NCBI RefSeq assembly: GCF_946221935.1
Contig: NZ_CAMIGN010000003.1
Span: 1 to 64,000 of the forward strand
DNA length: 64,000 nt
Source: an uncultured Corynebacterium sp.
GTDB taxonomy: Bacteria; Actinomycetota; Actinomycetes; Mycobacteriales; Mycobacteriaceae
Direction of reading: 5' to 3'
Numbering within the stretch: position 1 is the stretch's first letter; each line of letters starts with the position of its first letter. Shown here piece after piece: positions 27,223 through 38,313 of this stretch. The translations under genes and the position numbers were made by a program. Below the pieces are notes generated by a model. The model saw nothing but the letters and a program-made list of their open reading frames with translations, did no database searches and was not told the DNA's origin.

Positions 27223-27795
27223 ATGGCGGCAGCTTGGAATGCTGATAAGGAGATTCAAGATCTCCTGCCGGCGGCCATTGCACGGGACCGCCGGGCGGCT
27301 AATGACCTCATTAAGCTCATTTACCCCAGGGTGGTCGTATTCTGCCGTAGTAAGTTGAGCTCTCATGGCTATCCGACGCCTGAGGATGTCGCTCAGGACG
27401 TGTGCATCGCGGTAGCTAAGGCGCTGCCACGTTATCAAGACACCGGCGCGCCGTTTATGGCTTTTGTCTACCAAGTGGCGCGGAACAAGATTACGGACGC
27501 CTATCGCTCGCGCCAGCGGGACATGTCCGATCCGGCGGAAGAGCTTCCGGAGGAAGAATCTTTCCAGGATTCCCCCGAAGAGGTGTATTTGAGTCACGAT
27601 TCGTGTAACGACTTGGTTAAAAAGCTCGATATTCTGAGTGAGAAATCAAAAGAAATTCTTCTCCTCCGCGTGGTGCACGGCTACACAGCGGAAGAGACCG
27701 CGGAGATTGTAGGATCGAAGCCCACCGCCGTCCGGGTAGCGCAGCATAGGGCAGTGGCGAAGCTGAAGAAACACGGGATCATCCAAAGTAGGTAG
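27223..27795 (+). CDS. sigD: RNA polymerase sigma factor SigD
   Basis: ECF-type sigma factor. Region 2 includes LIYPRVVVFCRSKL and the promoter-melting PEDVAQDVCIAVAKALPRY; region 4 includes the HTH HGYTAEETAEIVGSKPTAVR. The start is the ATG at 27223 after GGAGAAGAGG; a GTG 57 bases earlier (27166) would add 19 residues and has no clear ribosome site. In mycobacteria SigD is held by the membrane anti-sigma factor RsdA encoded next door, and that arrangement is kept here. Confidence 0.9.
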   Translation: MAAAWNADKEIQDLLPAAIARDRRAANDLIKLIYPRVVVFCRSKLSSHGYPTPEDVAQDVCIAVAKALPRYQDTGAPFMAFVYQVARNKITDAYRSRQRDMSDPAEELPEEESFQDSPEEVYLSHDSCNDLVKKLDILSEKSKEILLLRVVHGYTAEETAEIVGSKPTAVRVAQHRAVAKLKKHGIIQSR

Positions 27796-27836
27796 TTACC
27801 TTCAAGTGATTTCAATAAAGAAAAGGGTTTAACGCC

Positions 27837-28700
27837 ATGGCACAGAATGACGACTTCTGGGGAGACGAGGAGAGTTTCTCCTCGATCCTGGACTTGGATC
27901 GCATTCTCGATGCGATCGGTCGGGGGGAGTTGATCCCGAAAACTGAAAGCTTCGACTCCAACGATCCATTGTTTGCCGAGCTGGTTGCGACCCGCGAAGC
28001 GCTCCATCGGGATATTCCACCTGCACCGGACGTAAGCTTCCTCTTCCCGGACGAAGAACCCGAGTTGGCTGACGGTACGACCGGCCAGAATTCTCGTTTG
28101 CTGCGCACAGGTGCGAAAGCCGCAGCAGCTGGAGGTGTGTCCTTGACCAGCATGTTGGTGGCTGGTGGTGTGGCTGCCGCTTTGGCAGTTGGTGGCCTAG
28201 GGTATGCGGCATATTCCAATTCTCAAGGAGCACATGTAAAGCACGAGGAATCGGCCGAGAGGGGGTCGGCCGAGGCGCTGGACTCCAGCGGTGTCGGTGA
28301 AGATGTCTCCGGCGGACAAGAGGGCGTCCTAAAGGAAGAGAACGTCGCAGATAAGACCGACCGCGACGATAAAGACCGCGAAAAGGATAAGAAAGACAAA
28401 AAGGAAAAGGACGAGGCGGACAAGTCTACTGTCACCGAGTCCCGAGCTCCGCTCACCACCGTGGAGGAAATCCCGACCACCACTATTATTCTGGGCGGAA
28501 CTGAATCCTCCATGCAGCCGGAGCCAGGTCTGCCAGTCGGCCCGATCGCGCCTACGAAGCCCAGTGAGCCAGTGGCTACGCCTCACCCGGAGAAGCCGAC
28601 GCCGACCGCCAAACCCACGGTGTCGCACCCAGAGCCACGACCTACATTGGATGGCTATAGCGCGCCCGTAGATGCCCCGGCTCCGATTGAGGGCAGCTAA
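27837..28700 (+). CDS. rsdA: Anti-sigma-D factor RsdA
   Basis: The N-terminal 45 residues resemble the sigma-binding segment of RsdA (ILDLDRILDAIGRGELIPKT). After an acidic linker there is one membrane segment near residues 101-125 (SLTSMLVAGGVAAALAVGGL), then a charged and Pro-rich exported tail with Lys/Asp repeats and PEKPTPTAKP-type sequence. The product has 287 residues. RsdA binds SigD at the membrane and is released by regulated proteolysis in mycobacteria. It is 41 bases after sigD and almost certainly co-transcribed. Confidence 0.88.
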   Translation: MAQNDDFWGDEESFSSILDLDRILDAIGRGELIPKTESFDSNDPLFAELVATREALHRDIPPAPDVSFLFPDEEPELADGTTGQNSRLLRTGAKAAAAGGVSLTSMLVAGGVAAALAVGGLGYAAYSNSQGAHVKHEESAERGSAEALDSSGVGEDVSGGQEGVLKEENVADKTDRDDKDREKDKKDKKEKDEADKSTVTESRAPLTTVEEIPTTTIILGGTESSMQPEPGLPVGPIAPTKPSEPVATPHPEKPTPTAKPTVSHPEPRPTLDGYSAPVDAPAPIEGS

Positions 28701-28711
28701 CTTACTTACCC

Positions 28712-29122
28712 CTACAGAAACGGCGGGCGCAGGCCGTGGAACGCGAAATCGATAGCGTCCGCGTAGCCCAGGCAATAATCCCAGGTCACGTAATTATTTG
28801 GATTTGGCTGTGCCGATGGTTCGTGCACAGGGACAAGCTCATTGTTGAGCATCGTCGTGATATTCGACTCGATGATGTCCCAATCGTAGAAGTGCGTATC
28901 CTCGCAGTCCTCACACAACATCGCCACGCCACGAATCCCACGGGGCTCCAGCAGCTTGCGGAAATCACGGACATTTTTCAGATCTTCCCGCAGAGCCTGA
29001 ACCTCGTCGGGAGACAGCGGCGGCACAGCTCCGTCGAACTCGTCAGGATCCAGGAAAGACGCTGGGTCATTGGGATCATCAGCGAAAGGATCCGGCGGCA
29101 TTTGATCGTGGTTAAAGCTCAC
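28712..29122 (-). CDS. DUF5319 family protein
   Basis: The 136-residue product matches the length of mycobacterial Rv3412, which lies at the same place between rsdA and guaB2. It is acidic, begins VSFNHDQMPPDPFADDPNDP, and has CEDCEDTHFYDWD with two close cysteines, then WDYCLGYADAIDFAFHGLRP. The GTG at 29122 gives the family length; the ATG at 29101 is an alternative. The gene is convergent with rsdA, ten bases apart. Role unknown. Confidence 0.75.
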   Translation of the reverse strand: MSFNHDQMPPDPFADDPNDPASFLDPDEFDGAVPPLSPDEVQALREDLKNVRDFRKLLEPRGIRGVAMLCEDCEDTHFYDWDIIESNITTMLNNELVPVHEPSAQPNPNNYVTWDYCLGYADAIDFAFHGLRPPFL

Positions 29123-29326
29123 ATCAACACCGTACCCTGTGGTCGGTGGTGGAAAGCAAAAACACGATTGGATTCGAGCCAGGGTCAGTACCCAACCCCG
29201 GGAAACAAAAATGCGCCTCAAGGGGTTATTCTGTAGTACATCGGCGAGAAGACGGCGAGAACTCCCTGGTGAGCAATCCCGGTGAGTTTGAGTAGCAGAA
29301 AATTCTAAAGGAAGGTCGGGCAACCC

Positions 29327-30877
29327 GTGACAAACCCTGAGATGAACGCGAACACCTACCCAGTTTCCACCGGTGGCGACGACCCCAACAAGGTTGCTCT
29401 GGTCGGACTGACCTTCGACGATGTCTTGTTGCTGCCTGCAGCGTCTGAAGTGATCCCCTCCGGAGTGGATACCGCCACCCAGTTCACCCGCAACATCAAC
29501 TTGAACATTCCCGTGGCTTCCGCGGCAATGGATACGGTGACGGAAGCTCGCATGGCAGTAGCCATGGCTCGCCACGGTGGCATCGGCGTGCTGCACCGCA
29601 ACCTCTCCATCGAGGACCAGGCACAGCAGGTAGAAATCGTTAAGCGCTCCGAGGCCGGTATGGTTACCGACCCAATCACTGCTTCTCCGGACATGACCAT
29701 CCAACAGGTGGACGAGCTATGCGCTCGCTACCGCATCTCCGGCCTGCCTGTGGTGGACGATGAAGGCGTGCTGGTGGGAATCCTCACGAACCGCGATATG
29801 CGCTTCGAGACTGACTTCAGCCGCAAGGTCTCCGAAGCCATGACCCCCATGCCGCTGGTTGTCGCCCAGGAAGGCGTATCCGCCGAGGCTGCCCTCAGCC
29901 TGCTGTCTGAGCATAAGGTGGAAAAGCTGCCCATCGTCGATGGTGCAGGCAAGCTGACTGGCCTGATCACGGTGAAGGACTTCGCAAAGCGCGAGCAGTA
30001 CCCGCTGGCTGCCAAAGATTCCTCTGGTCGCCTGCTGGCCGCTGCAGGCATTGGTACTGGCGAAGATGCATGGACCCGTGCTGGCAGCCTCGTAGATGCT
30101 GGCGTCGACGTGCTGATTGTCGACACCGCCCACGCACACAACCGTGGCGTGCTGGACATGGTTTCCCGCGTGAAGAAGGAGTTCGGCGACCGCGTCGACG
30201 TCGTCGGCGGCAACTTGGCTACTCGCGAGGCCGCACAGGCCATGATCGAGGCAGGCGCTGACGCTATCAAGGTCGGTATTGGCCCCGGCTCCATCTGCAC
30301 CACCCGCGTTGTTGCCGGTGTTGGTGCTCCGCAGATCACGGCCATCATGGAGGCCTCCGTGCCGGCCAAGAAGGCAGGCGTGCCGATCATCGCCGACGGT
30401 GGCATGCAGTTCTCCGGGGACATCGCCAAGGCACTGGCCGCCGGCGCATCCACCGTCATGCTGGGCTCCATGCTCGCCGGCTCCGCTGAGACCCCCGGTG
30501 AGATCGTGACCATCAACGGCAAGCAGTACAAGCGCTACCGCGGCATGGGCTCCATGGGTGCGATGCAAGGGCGCGGCCTTACCGGCGAGAAGCGCTCCTA
30601 CTCCAAGGATCGTTACTTCCAGGCAGATGTGAAGTCCGAGGAGAAGCTGGTGCCGGAAGGTATCGAGGGGCGCGTCCCCTTCCGCGGTTCCATCAGCTCC
30701 ATCCTGCACCAGCAGGTCGGTGGCCTGCGCGCAGCGATGGGCTACACGGGCGCGGCGACGATCTCGGAGCTGCAGAACGCACGATTTGTACGCATCACCG
30801 GTGCAGGCCTGCGTGAGTCCCACCCGCACGACGTGCAGGGCATCATGGAAGCTCCGAACTACAACCCGAATCGCTAA
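29327..30877 (+). CDS. guaB: Inosine-5'-monophosphate dehydrogenase
   Basis: GuaB oxidises IMP to XMP with NAD, the committed step to GMP. The 516-residue enzyme has a TIM barrel with the catalytic loop GPGSICTTRVVAGVG, a pair of CBS domains at about residues 115-235, and the mobile flap RYRGMGSMGAMQGRG. GTG at 29327 follows AGGAAGG. It is followed 48 bases later by the paralogue guaB3, as in mycobacteria. Confidence 0.96.
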   Translation: MTNPEMNANTYPVSTGGDDPNKVALVGLTFDDVLLLPAASEVIPSGVDTATQFTRNINLNIPVASAAMDTVTEARMAVAMARHGGIGVLHRNLSIEDQAQQVEIVKRSEAGMVTDPITASPDMTIQQVDELCARYRISGLPVVDDEGVLVGILTNRDMRFETDFSRKVSEAMTPMPLVVAQEGVSAEAALSLLSEHKVEKLPIVDGAGKLTGLITVKDFAKREQYPLAAKDSSGRLLAAAGIGTGEDAWTRAGSLVDAGVDVLIVDTAHAHNRGVLDMVSRVKKEFGDRVDVVGGNLATREAAQAMIEAGADAIKVGIGPGSICTTRVVAGVGAPQITAIMEASVPAKKAGVPIIADGGMQFSGDIAKALAAGASTVMLGSMLAGSAETPGEIVTINGKQYKRYRGMGSMGAMQGRGLTGEKRSYSKDRYFQADVKSEEKLVPEGIEGRVPFRGSISSILHQQVGGLRAAMGYTGAATISELQNARFVRITGAGLRESHPHDVQGIMEAPNYNPNR

Positions 30878-30925
30878 AACCTAGCCTTAGCTAGTCAGAG
30901 CACACTTTTTAGGAGTGACACCCTC

Positions 30926-32092
30926 ATGCAGGAATATGTGGACATCGGACGCTCGCGCACCGCGCGCCGGGTGTATGGCCTGAACCAGATCGACATCGTT
31001 CCCTCGCGGCGTACCCGCAGCTCGCACGATGTAGACACGTCGTGGAAGATCGATGCATATTCGTTCGATATTCCACTGATGTCCCACCCGACCGACTCGA
31101 TCGTTACTCCTGAATTCGCTATCGAGTTCGGCCAGCTGGGCGGTCTGCCAGTAATCAACGCCGAAGGCCTGTGGGGTCGAGTGGAAGATCTGGACGCTGC
31201 CCTGCGCGGGGTCGTTGAAGCTGCCCGAAAAGCCGATGCTGCCCTGTTCGACGAGGAAGGTGTGGACGCCACCTCGGGCTCCGGTATCTTCGGCGCCAAC
31301 GCGGAGCTACAGCGCCTGCATTCCCTGGAGCTCAATGTGGATCTGCTGCAGGAGCGCCTGAACCAGGTGCGGGAATCGGGCGTGCGTTTTGCCGTCCGTG
31401 TTTCCCCACAGAACGCCCGCGAACTAGCTCCGGTGCTGATTAAGGCCGGTATGGATTTGCTGGTGGTGCAGGGAACCTTGGTCTCCGCCGAGCACGTGCA
31501 CCGCGATGGTGAGCCACTGAATCTGAAGGAGTTCATCGGCAGCCTGGACATTCCAGTCATCGCCGGCGGCGTGGTGGATTACACTACCGCAATGCACTTG
31601 ATGCGCACGGGCGCCGCTGGTGTGATCATTGGCTCCGGCCACACCACCAACAACGAGTCCCTGGGTATCGATGTGCCGATGGCTACTGCCATCGCCGATG
31701 CGGCTGCTGCGCGTCGTGACTACCTGGATGAGACGGGTGGCCGTTATGTGCACATCATCGCCGACTCTTCGCTGACCCGTTCCGGCGACGTGGCAAAGGC
31801 CATCGCCTGCGGCGCTGATGCGGTGTCTCTGGGCCTGCCCTTGGCTACCGCAGCTTCTGCAGGCGCCCCGAACTGGTACTGGCCATCCACTGCAGGTCAC
31901 CCGCAGTTGCCGCGCGGTGTGGTGGAAGAAGTTGGCCTGGGTGAGCCACAGCCATTGAAGACCTTGCTTTTTGGTCCGACCTCCAACCCAGTTGGCGATG
32001 AAAATATTATCGGTGCTCTGCGCCGCTCGATGGCAAAGTGTGGCTACACGGATATCAAGAGCTTCCAAAAGGTCGACCTGGTCGTTCGCTAA
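30926..32092 (+). CDS. guaB3: GuaB3 family IMP dehydrogenase-related protein
   Basis: The 388-residue protein is a TIM-barrel paralogue of IMPDH with no CBS domains and no SICTTR catalytic loop; the equivalent region reads TGAAGVIIGSGHTT. The N-terminus (MQEYVDIGRSRTARRVYGLN) is typical of actinobacterial GuaB3. Some GuaB3-family members have recently been linked to GMP reductase activity; the activity here is not established. It lies between guaB and guaA. Confidence 0.9.
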   Translation: MQEYVDIGRSRTARRVYGLNQIDIVPSRRTRSSHDVDTSWKIDAYSFDIPLMSHPTDSIVTPEFAIEFGQLGGLPVINAEGLWGRVEDLDAALRGVVEAARKADAALFDEEGVDATSGSGIFGANAELQRLHSLELNVDLLQERLNQVRESGVRFAVRVSPQNARELAPVLIKAGMDLLVVQGTLVSAEHVHRDGEPLNLKEFIGSLDIPVIAGGVVDYTTAMHLMRTGAAGVIIGSGHTTNNESLGIDVPMATAIADAAAARRDYLDETGGRYVHIIADSSLTRSGDVAKAIACGADAVSLGLPLATAASAGAPNWYWPSTAGHPQLPRGVVEEVGLGEPQPLKTLLFGPTSNPVGDENIIGALRRSMAKCGYTDIKSFQKVDLVVR

Positions 32093-32119
32093 GAAAAAGA
32101 AAGAACATAACTGATCCGC

Positions 32120-32551
32120 ATGAAGATTTCCCAGTGGTGGCAGCGCACAACTGACCGGTTGCCGATGCAACTGGCGGTGCTGTCGTGGGCGTCAATAGTA
32201 ATCGGCGTGGTAGGCATCATCGCGACGCTCGTCCTGTACGTCGGCTATAAGCCACAGCAGGGCGACGAAACCGTGCAGATGAATGTTGGCGCCACTGGTG
32301 TGATGGTGGGGCTGTACTTCTTCGCCTTCGTGTTGTTCGGGGCGATGATTATTCAGGGGCGCACATGGGGTATGTCGGGGCTGGTGCTCACGCACGTCAC
32401 TTTGGTGCTGATTACGATTACGGTGATCCAGTCGGGAGTGTTCTGGCTGGCGGCAATCTTCGGGGTGGTGGCAGCGGTATCGTTGGCGCTGATTTTCTCT
32501 CCGCCGTCGATGGATTGGTACAAGCAGCGTTTCGCGGATAACCGGGGGTAG
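32120..32551 (+). CDS. Four-segment membrane protein of unknown function
   Basis: The 143-residue product has four hydrophobic segments (about residues 18-42, 60-80, 85-105, 108-128) and a short basic C-terminus. There is no signal peptide or known motif. It is placed between guaB3 and guaA with a weak ribosome site. No family recognised. Confidence 0.7.
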   Translation: MKISQWWQRTTDRLPMQLAVLSWASIVIGVVGIIATLVLYVGYKPQQGDETVQMNVGATGVMVGLYFFAFVLFGAMIIQGRTWGMSGLVLTHVTLVLITITVIQSGVFWLAAIFGVVAAVSLALIFSPPSMDWYKQRFADNRG

Positions 32552-32599
32552 CGCCACCGGTGTGCTGCGCGGGGTGGACGTGCGTTAAGGTTAGGAACT

Positions 32600-34189
<1,590 letters not shown>

Positions 34190-34250
34190 GAAAAACTTCC
34201 GGAATTCTTATTTTGCGCCTCAAACTAGGTTAAGCTGTACCGCATAGTCA

Positions 34251-34270
34251 TTTTGCATGGCTATGCAAAA
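34251..34270. promoter_or_regulatory. Perfect inverted repeat upstream of a secreted protein
   Basis: TTTTGCAT-GGCT-ATGCAAAA is an exact palindrome with eight-base arms, 50 bases before the start at 34321. There is no U-tract, so it looks more like an operator than a terminator. The regulator is unknown. Confidence 0.5.
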
Positions 34271-34320
34271 GTTGGGTTTTCATTTCTATTTCGCATTTCC
34301 CATAGAAAAGGTACATATCT

Positions 34321-35013
34321 ATGACTTCCAAGTTTGTTCGTAGCGCAACTGCCATCGCTGCAGCATCTGCATTGGCTTTCGGTGGGGTAAGTGTTGCATC
34401 TGCAGCTCCGGCTGGTTCCCTAGGTGGACTGGTTGGCTCCCTTGGTGGCAAGAAGGATCTGGATGTTCCGCAGGGTGCCAAGGTTAAGCTGGGTAACCTT
34501 GGCGGTCCGGCCTTTAATGTTGATCTGTACAAGCAGGTTCACGGTGCGACTACCGTTGCTCCGGGGGCTACTGTAAAGACTCGCGTTGAGGTTCAGGGCG
34601 TCAAGGGTAAGACCACCGTTAACGAGATTATTGAGTGGATGCCTAAGGGGTTCCAGCTGCTCAAGGTTGAGCGTATTAAGGGAAGTCTGATCGGCGGTGA
34701 CTCTGTTCACGAGCTGGGGCAGAGCGAGTATGTCGTGACTCAGAACAAGGACAAGACCGAGGTTCATGTTTCCTGGGAGGAAGGGCTGCTGATTAAGCAT
34801 AAGCCCACTGTTGATACGGCTACTCCGCTGCTGCTGGACTTCACGTGGAAGGTCCCAGAGAAGGAAGGCACCTACAAGAACGGTGCTGGACTAAAGGTTG
34901 GTGCTGTGGTTAATAACTACAAGGTCTTCGACAATGGCACTCCGATTGTCGTGAAGAAGGGCGCTGCTCCGTCTGGCTCGGGTGCTTCCGGCTCCTCGAT
35001 CTCCGGCTCTTAA
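34321..35013 (+). CDS. Secreted protein of unknown function
   Basis: The 230-residue product has a Sec signal peptide cut near ASAAPAGS. A beta-rich domain of about 150 residues follows (VDLYKQVHGATTVAPGATVK, WKVPEKEGTYKNG), and a Gly/Ser tail (SGSGASGSSISGS). There is no sorting signal, lipobox or membrane segment after the leader. The rhythm of short beta strands recalls immunoglobulin-like extracellular domains, but I do not recognise a named family. An exact palindrome precedes it. Confidence 0.65.
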   Translation: MTSKFVRSATAIAAASALAFGGVSVASAAPAGSLGGLVGSLGGKKDLDVPQGAKVKLGNLGGPAFNVDLYKQVHGATTVAPGATVKTRVEVQGVKGKTTVNEIIEWMPKGFQLLKVERIKGSLIGGDSVHELGQSEYVVTQNKDKTEVHVSWEEGLLIKHKPTVDTATPLLLDFTWKVPEKEGTYKNGAGLKVGAVVNNYKVFDNGTPIVVKKGAAPSGSGASGSSISGS

Positions 35014-35034
35014 CTTAAAGCCGAGAACTTTTCG

Positions 35035-35070
35035 GCCCGTCTCCGCCGCATGGTGGGGGCGGGCTGTTTC
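35035..35070 (+). terminator. Terminator after the secreted-protein gene
   Basis: GCCCGTCTCCGCC pairs with GGTGGGGGCGGGC around GCAT, then TGTTTCTTG. The gene on the other strand ends at 35078. Confidence 0.7.
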
Positions 35071-35077
35071 TTGTGTA

Positions 35078-35503
35078 CTAGCGCTTCTTCTTGGCCGTAC
35101 CGATTGGCTTGATGTGCGCCGTGCCGTCGATCTGTGGGTAAACGAACCAGGTGTATGCTCCGGCGATAACCCACGCGATAGCCATCAACGCCCACGAGCG
35201 AGTATTGAGTAGCGGTATCGCCATGAGGGCGATCCACAGTGGGAATAGCGGCGCAACCTGCGATGCGCTGGTGCGATAGCGCTCGCCGCGCTTTTCTACT
35301 TCTTCGCGCACCTGCCTGCGATATGGGTGGCTAAACGTTAGCAACAGCGCTGCACCGACGGTGGCTACCAAGACAATGACCTGAAAGCCAGGCGCTAGCG
35401 GAGCTGCCATGATGCCTACCGCTAGGCCGAAAAGTGCCGCCCCAATGGCGCGCACGACGGTAGGTGGGGCAATGACGGGCTCGTTGTGGTTTTTGGAGCT
35501 CAT
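35078..35503 (-). CDS. Small membrane protein of unknown function
   Basis: The 141-residue product has four probable membrane segments (RAIGAALFGLAVGIMAAPLA, VIVLVATVGAALLLTF, LFPLWIALMAIPLL, WALMAIAWVIAGAYTWFV) and a basic KKKR end. It lies just upstream of, and divergent from, the SOS imuA'-imuB operon. No family recognised. Confidence 0.7.
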   Translation of the reverse strand: MSSKNHNEPVIAPPTVVRAIGAALFGLAVGIMAAPLAPGFQVIVLVATVGAALLLTFSHPYRRQVREEVEKRGERYRTSASQVAPLFPLWIALMAIPLLNTRSWALMAIAWVIAGAYTWFVYPQIDGTAHIKPIGTAKKKR

Positions 35504-35610
35504 GACTGCCCATTCTAGGTGACGCCACCTTCTCCGCCCCTTCCAGCCTGCGTCTTTAGTCGCGTGTTTGACGTCTCTTTAGGGGAGGGATATATTCGCA
35601 ACCATCAGGA

Positions 35611-35626
35611 TAGAACATGTGTTCTA
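35611..35626. promoter_or_regulatory. LexA (SOS) box of imuA'-imuB
   Basis: TAGAACATGTGTTCTA is a perfect palindrome matching the actinobacterial LexA box (TCGAACA-N2-TGTTCGA core). A TAATAT -10-like element overlaps its right end (35625-35630), which would give a leader of about 80 bases to imuA'. Confidence 0.93.
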
Positions 35627-35719
35627 ATATGTGTTGTTGGTTGTGCGGATATGTCCACGGGCACTGGTAGAAGATGCCTAGAACATGTTGCGGTGGAACA
35701 GGGAAGGGAGGTGACGGGT

Positions 35720-36520
35720 ATGGCTCAGGCCGAAACACAGGCGAGAAAGCAGACTACACGGCAGGTGGAGGCAACGACGATCGCCAGTTTGCGGCACAAG
35801 ATGCGGCAGATCGAATCTGGAGGTGCTCTGACATCCGGTATTTCCAGCGCTTCGGTACTGGAGGTAGTGCCGACGGGGAACGAGGCGTCACAAAGAAAAG
35901 ACAATGTGTGTGTTGCGCCGGTGCCGCAGTGGCTGGCCGAGCACCTACCGGGCGGTGGGGTGGCGCGCGGGCAGGCAACGCAGGTGTCGGACTGTCCCGC
36001 AGTATTGGTGGATATGCTCGCACATCTCACAGCGCAGGGGATGTGCGTGGCGGTGGTGGATTATCCGCGACTGGCGATTGCGGCAGTGGCTGCCGCTGGT
36101 GGGGATGTGGAAAGGCTAGTGCTCGTACCAGACTCCACACCACATACCGCAGCGGTGTTAGGGACGCTGGTAGAGGGGATGGATGCGGTGCTGTTCGCAG
36201 CCGGCGGGCAGAGCGGTGCTGTGAGTGCGACTTTTATGCGACCGGTGGAGGCACGGTTGCGGAAAAGCGAATGCGCCCTGCTGGTGTGTGGGCAGGCGTG
36301 GCCACAAGCGAGGATGCATGTGGATCTGCACGTATGTGGTGTGCAAGGGTTGCGCCGCGGTGGTGGGCGGATCCGCGCCGTGGCGATCGAGGGACGCGTG
36401 TGGGGGAAGACCCAACCGCCACGTACAGTGCAGGCGACGATTGGTGCTGAGAATGTTGTGGATACAGGCGCAGCAGATGCAGCAGGTATAGAAGGCGTGA
36501 CTTATGCCCACTCTGGGTAG
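35720..36520 (+). CDS. imuA': ImuA' mutasome adaptor
   Basis: Part of the ImuA'-ImuB-DnaE2 mutasome, which does error-prone synthesis across DNA damage. The 266-residue product is a RecA-fold-like protein with little sequence identity elsewhere; the region VPQWLAEHLPGGGVARGQAT is typical, with a weak GGG nucleotide-loop remnant. The start has AGGGAGG eight bases upstream. Its end overlaps the imuB start by 17 bases, and the LexA box lies about 95 bases upstream. Confidence 0.83.
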   Translation: MAQAETQARKQTTRQVEATTIASLRHKMRQIESGGALTSGISSASVLEVVPTGNEASQRKDNVCVAPVPQWLAEHLPGGGVARGQATQVSDCPAVLVDMLAHLTAQGMCVAVVDYPRLAIAAVAAAGGDVERLVLVPDSTPHTAAVLGTLVEGMDAVLFAAGGQSGAVSATFMRPVEARLRKSECALLVCGQAWPQARMHVDLHVCGVQGLRRGGGRIRAVAIEGRVWGKTQPPRTVQATIGAENVVDTGAADAAGIEGVTYAHSG

Positions 36521-38276
36521 AGCAGTGGGTATGGCCGGTAGCACAGCGGGGAGCGCAACACAGGCGCCCCACAATGTACGAGTGGCTGTGCTGTGGTTTC
36601 CGGATTGGCCGGTGTATGTCCAGGCTCAATCACATGGGTGGGATGTGTTGGCGCCTGCCGCGGTGATTACGGACTACCGAGTTCTGGCTTGCAACGCGGC
36701 TGCGCGGAGCCATGGCGTCAAGATCGGTATGAAGCAGCGTCACGCGTTGGCGGCCTATCCACAGTTGAACGTGGCTGCGGATGATCCGAACCGGCAAGCG
36801 GCGGTACACGAGGATGTACTGAACGCACTGCAGGACGTTAGTGCGGTGGTGGAGACCCTGCGACCAGGTTTACTGGCCTTCCCCGTGGATGCACTATCCA
36901 GGTATTACGGCGACGAGGACACTGCGGTAGAAAAGTTGCTGGACGCTGCCGCACGGATTCACGCTGACTGTATGGCAGGGGTGGCCGACGACCTGGTGTC
37001 GGCGGTATGGGCAGCACGGCTGGGCAGGACTATCCCTCCGGGAGAGAGCGCAGAGTTTATCGCCGAACTGCCGATCGACGTGTTGGGAATTGAGCCGGAG
37101 CTGCGCGCCCCCGTACAGCTAAGCGCTACGTTGCAGCAGTTGGGGCTGCGTACGATGCGAGACTTTGCCGACCTTCCACGGGCAGACGTAGCAGCGCGTT
37201 TCGGGCAGGAGGCCGTGACCTGGCACCGCATTGCCAGTGGCCATGTGGATAGGGATGTCGCGCCCCGACGACGCCGCGAAGAATTGGAACTGCGCTACGA
37301 AGCAGAGGAGCCTATCGCCCGCACTGAAACTGCCGCTTTCATTGCCCGGCATGTGGCCACTGCGCTGCATAATAAGCTCTTCGCAGCGGGGGAGGCCTGC
37401 CTGCGCCTGGCTGTGCGGGCCTACTTGGAACCCCCAGCTGGCTATGCTGGGCCGACCGTTATTGAGCGGCTCTGGCGGTGCCGTGAGCCCCTCTCGGAAC
37501 AAGACACAGCCCAGCGAGTGCGCTGGCAACTCGACGGTTGGCTCACCCGCCTGCGAGCAGGTGCGGGAGCTAACGCGGGTGCTGATGTTGGGGCTGATGC
37601 TGGGTTCGACTGGGCGGATAGCACCGCTGGTGTCACATGCATTGAGCTTGTGCCCGTGGAAACCGTCCCAGCAGGGAGCCTCGCCGCGCCACTATGGGGT
37701 GGACCAGACGAAGGCATCCGGGCCGCGCGGGCTGCCGCCGGACGGGCACAAGCGTTGATTGGTATGAACCGTGTGTTGCGTCCCATCCACCGCGGCGGTC
37801 GTGCAGTGGCGCGGCGCATCGTTACCGTTCCCTATGGAGAAGATGATCCAGAGGCCATCACCGCCCTGACTACTCGCCAGTGGGAAGGCCAACTCCTGCA
37901 CCCCCTGCCCGGCTTGATCGGGGCACCCGGATCACGTGACGCCCGCAACCCCAGCGCCGCACACCCCGCAGCACGACTGACGCTACTGGACCGCCACGAG
38001 AATCCAGTGCACGTTACAGGCCGGGGTTTGATGAGCGCACCACCGGAAACTCTGCGTTGGGGTGGCCGACGATTGCACATCACCGGCTGGGCTGGCCCCT
38101 GGCCCGTTGATGAACACTGGTGGGCAGAGGGGAAGCGCTATGCCCGACTGCAGATCTCTGCCCGGATGTCACCCCGTGAGGAGGAAACGCGCAATACCCG
38201 TCATGACGCGCCGGGCGAACAGGCATTTCTACTGGTGTGCAAAGGGAAACAATGGCGGATCGAAGCCACCTATTAG
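36504..38276 (+). CDS. imuB: ImuB, inactive Y-family polymerase-like mutasome protein
   Basis: ImuB links the beta clamp and DnaE2 in the mutasome. The 590-residue product has the DinB-like N-terminal segment beginning RVAVLWFPDWPVYVQ, where the Asp and Glu of active Y-family polymerases are missing, as expected for ImuB. A palm/finger-like region and C-terminal little-finger and tail domains follow. An Ala/Gly/Asp run (AGAGANAGADVGADAGF) near residue 350 is low-complexity. It overlaps imuA' and is under the same LexA box. Confidence 0.92.
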   Translation: MPTLGRAVGMAGSTAGSATQAPHNVRVAVLWFPDWPVYVQAQSHGWDVLAPAAVITDYRVLACNAAARSHGVKIGMKQRHALAAYPQLNVAADDPNRQAAVHEDVLNALQDVSAVVETLRPGLLAFPVDALSRYYGDEDTAVEKLLDAAARIHADCMAGVADDLVSAVWAARLGRTIPPGESAEFIAELPIDVLGIEPELRAPVQLSATLQQLGLRTMRDFADLPRADVAARFGQEAVTWHRIASGHVDRDVAPRRRREELELRYEAEEPIARTETAAFIARHVATALHNKLFAAGEACLRLAVRAYLEPPAGYAGPTVIERLWRCREPLSEQDTAQRVRWQLDGWLTRLRAGAGANAGADVGADAGFDWADSTAGVTCIELVPVETVPAGSLAAPLWGGPDEGIRAARAAAGRAQALIGMNRVLRPIHRGGRAVARRIVTVPYGEDDPEAITALTTRQWEGQLLHPLPGLIGAPGSRDARNPSAAHPAARLTLLDRHENPVHVTGRGLMSAPPETLRWGGRRLHITGWAGPWPVDEHWWAEGKRYARLQISARMSPREEETRNTRHDAPGEQAFLLVCKGKQWRIEATY

Positions 38277-38313
38277 CAAAGCTATGCCCCCGTAACTTGC
38301 TACTCTAGATAAC

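Noticed and set aside
34224..34242. DtxR-like half site before the secreted protein gene
   Set aside because: The left half fits, but the right half needs a one-base shift.
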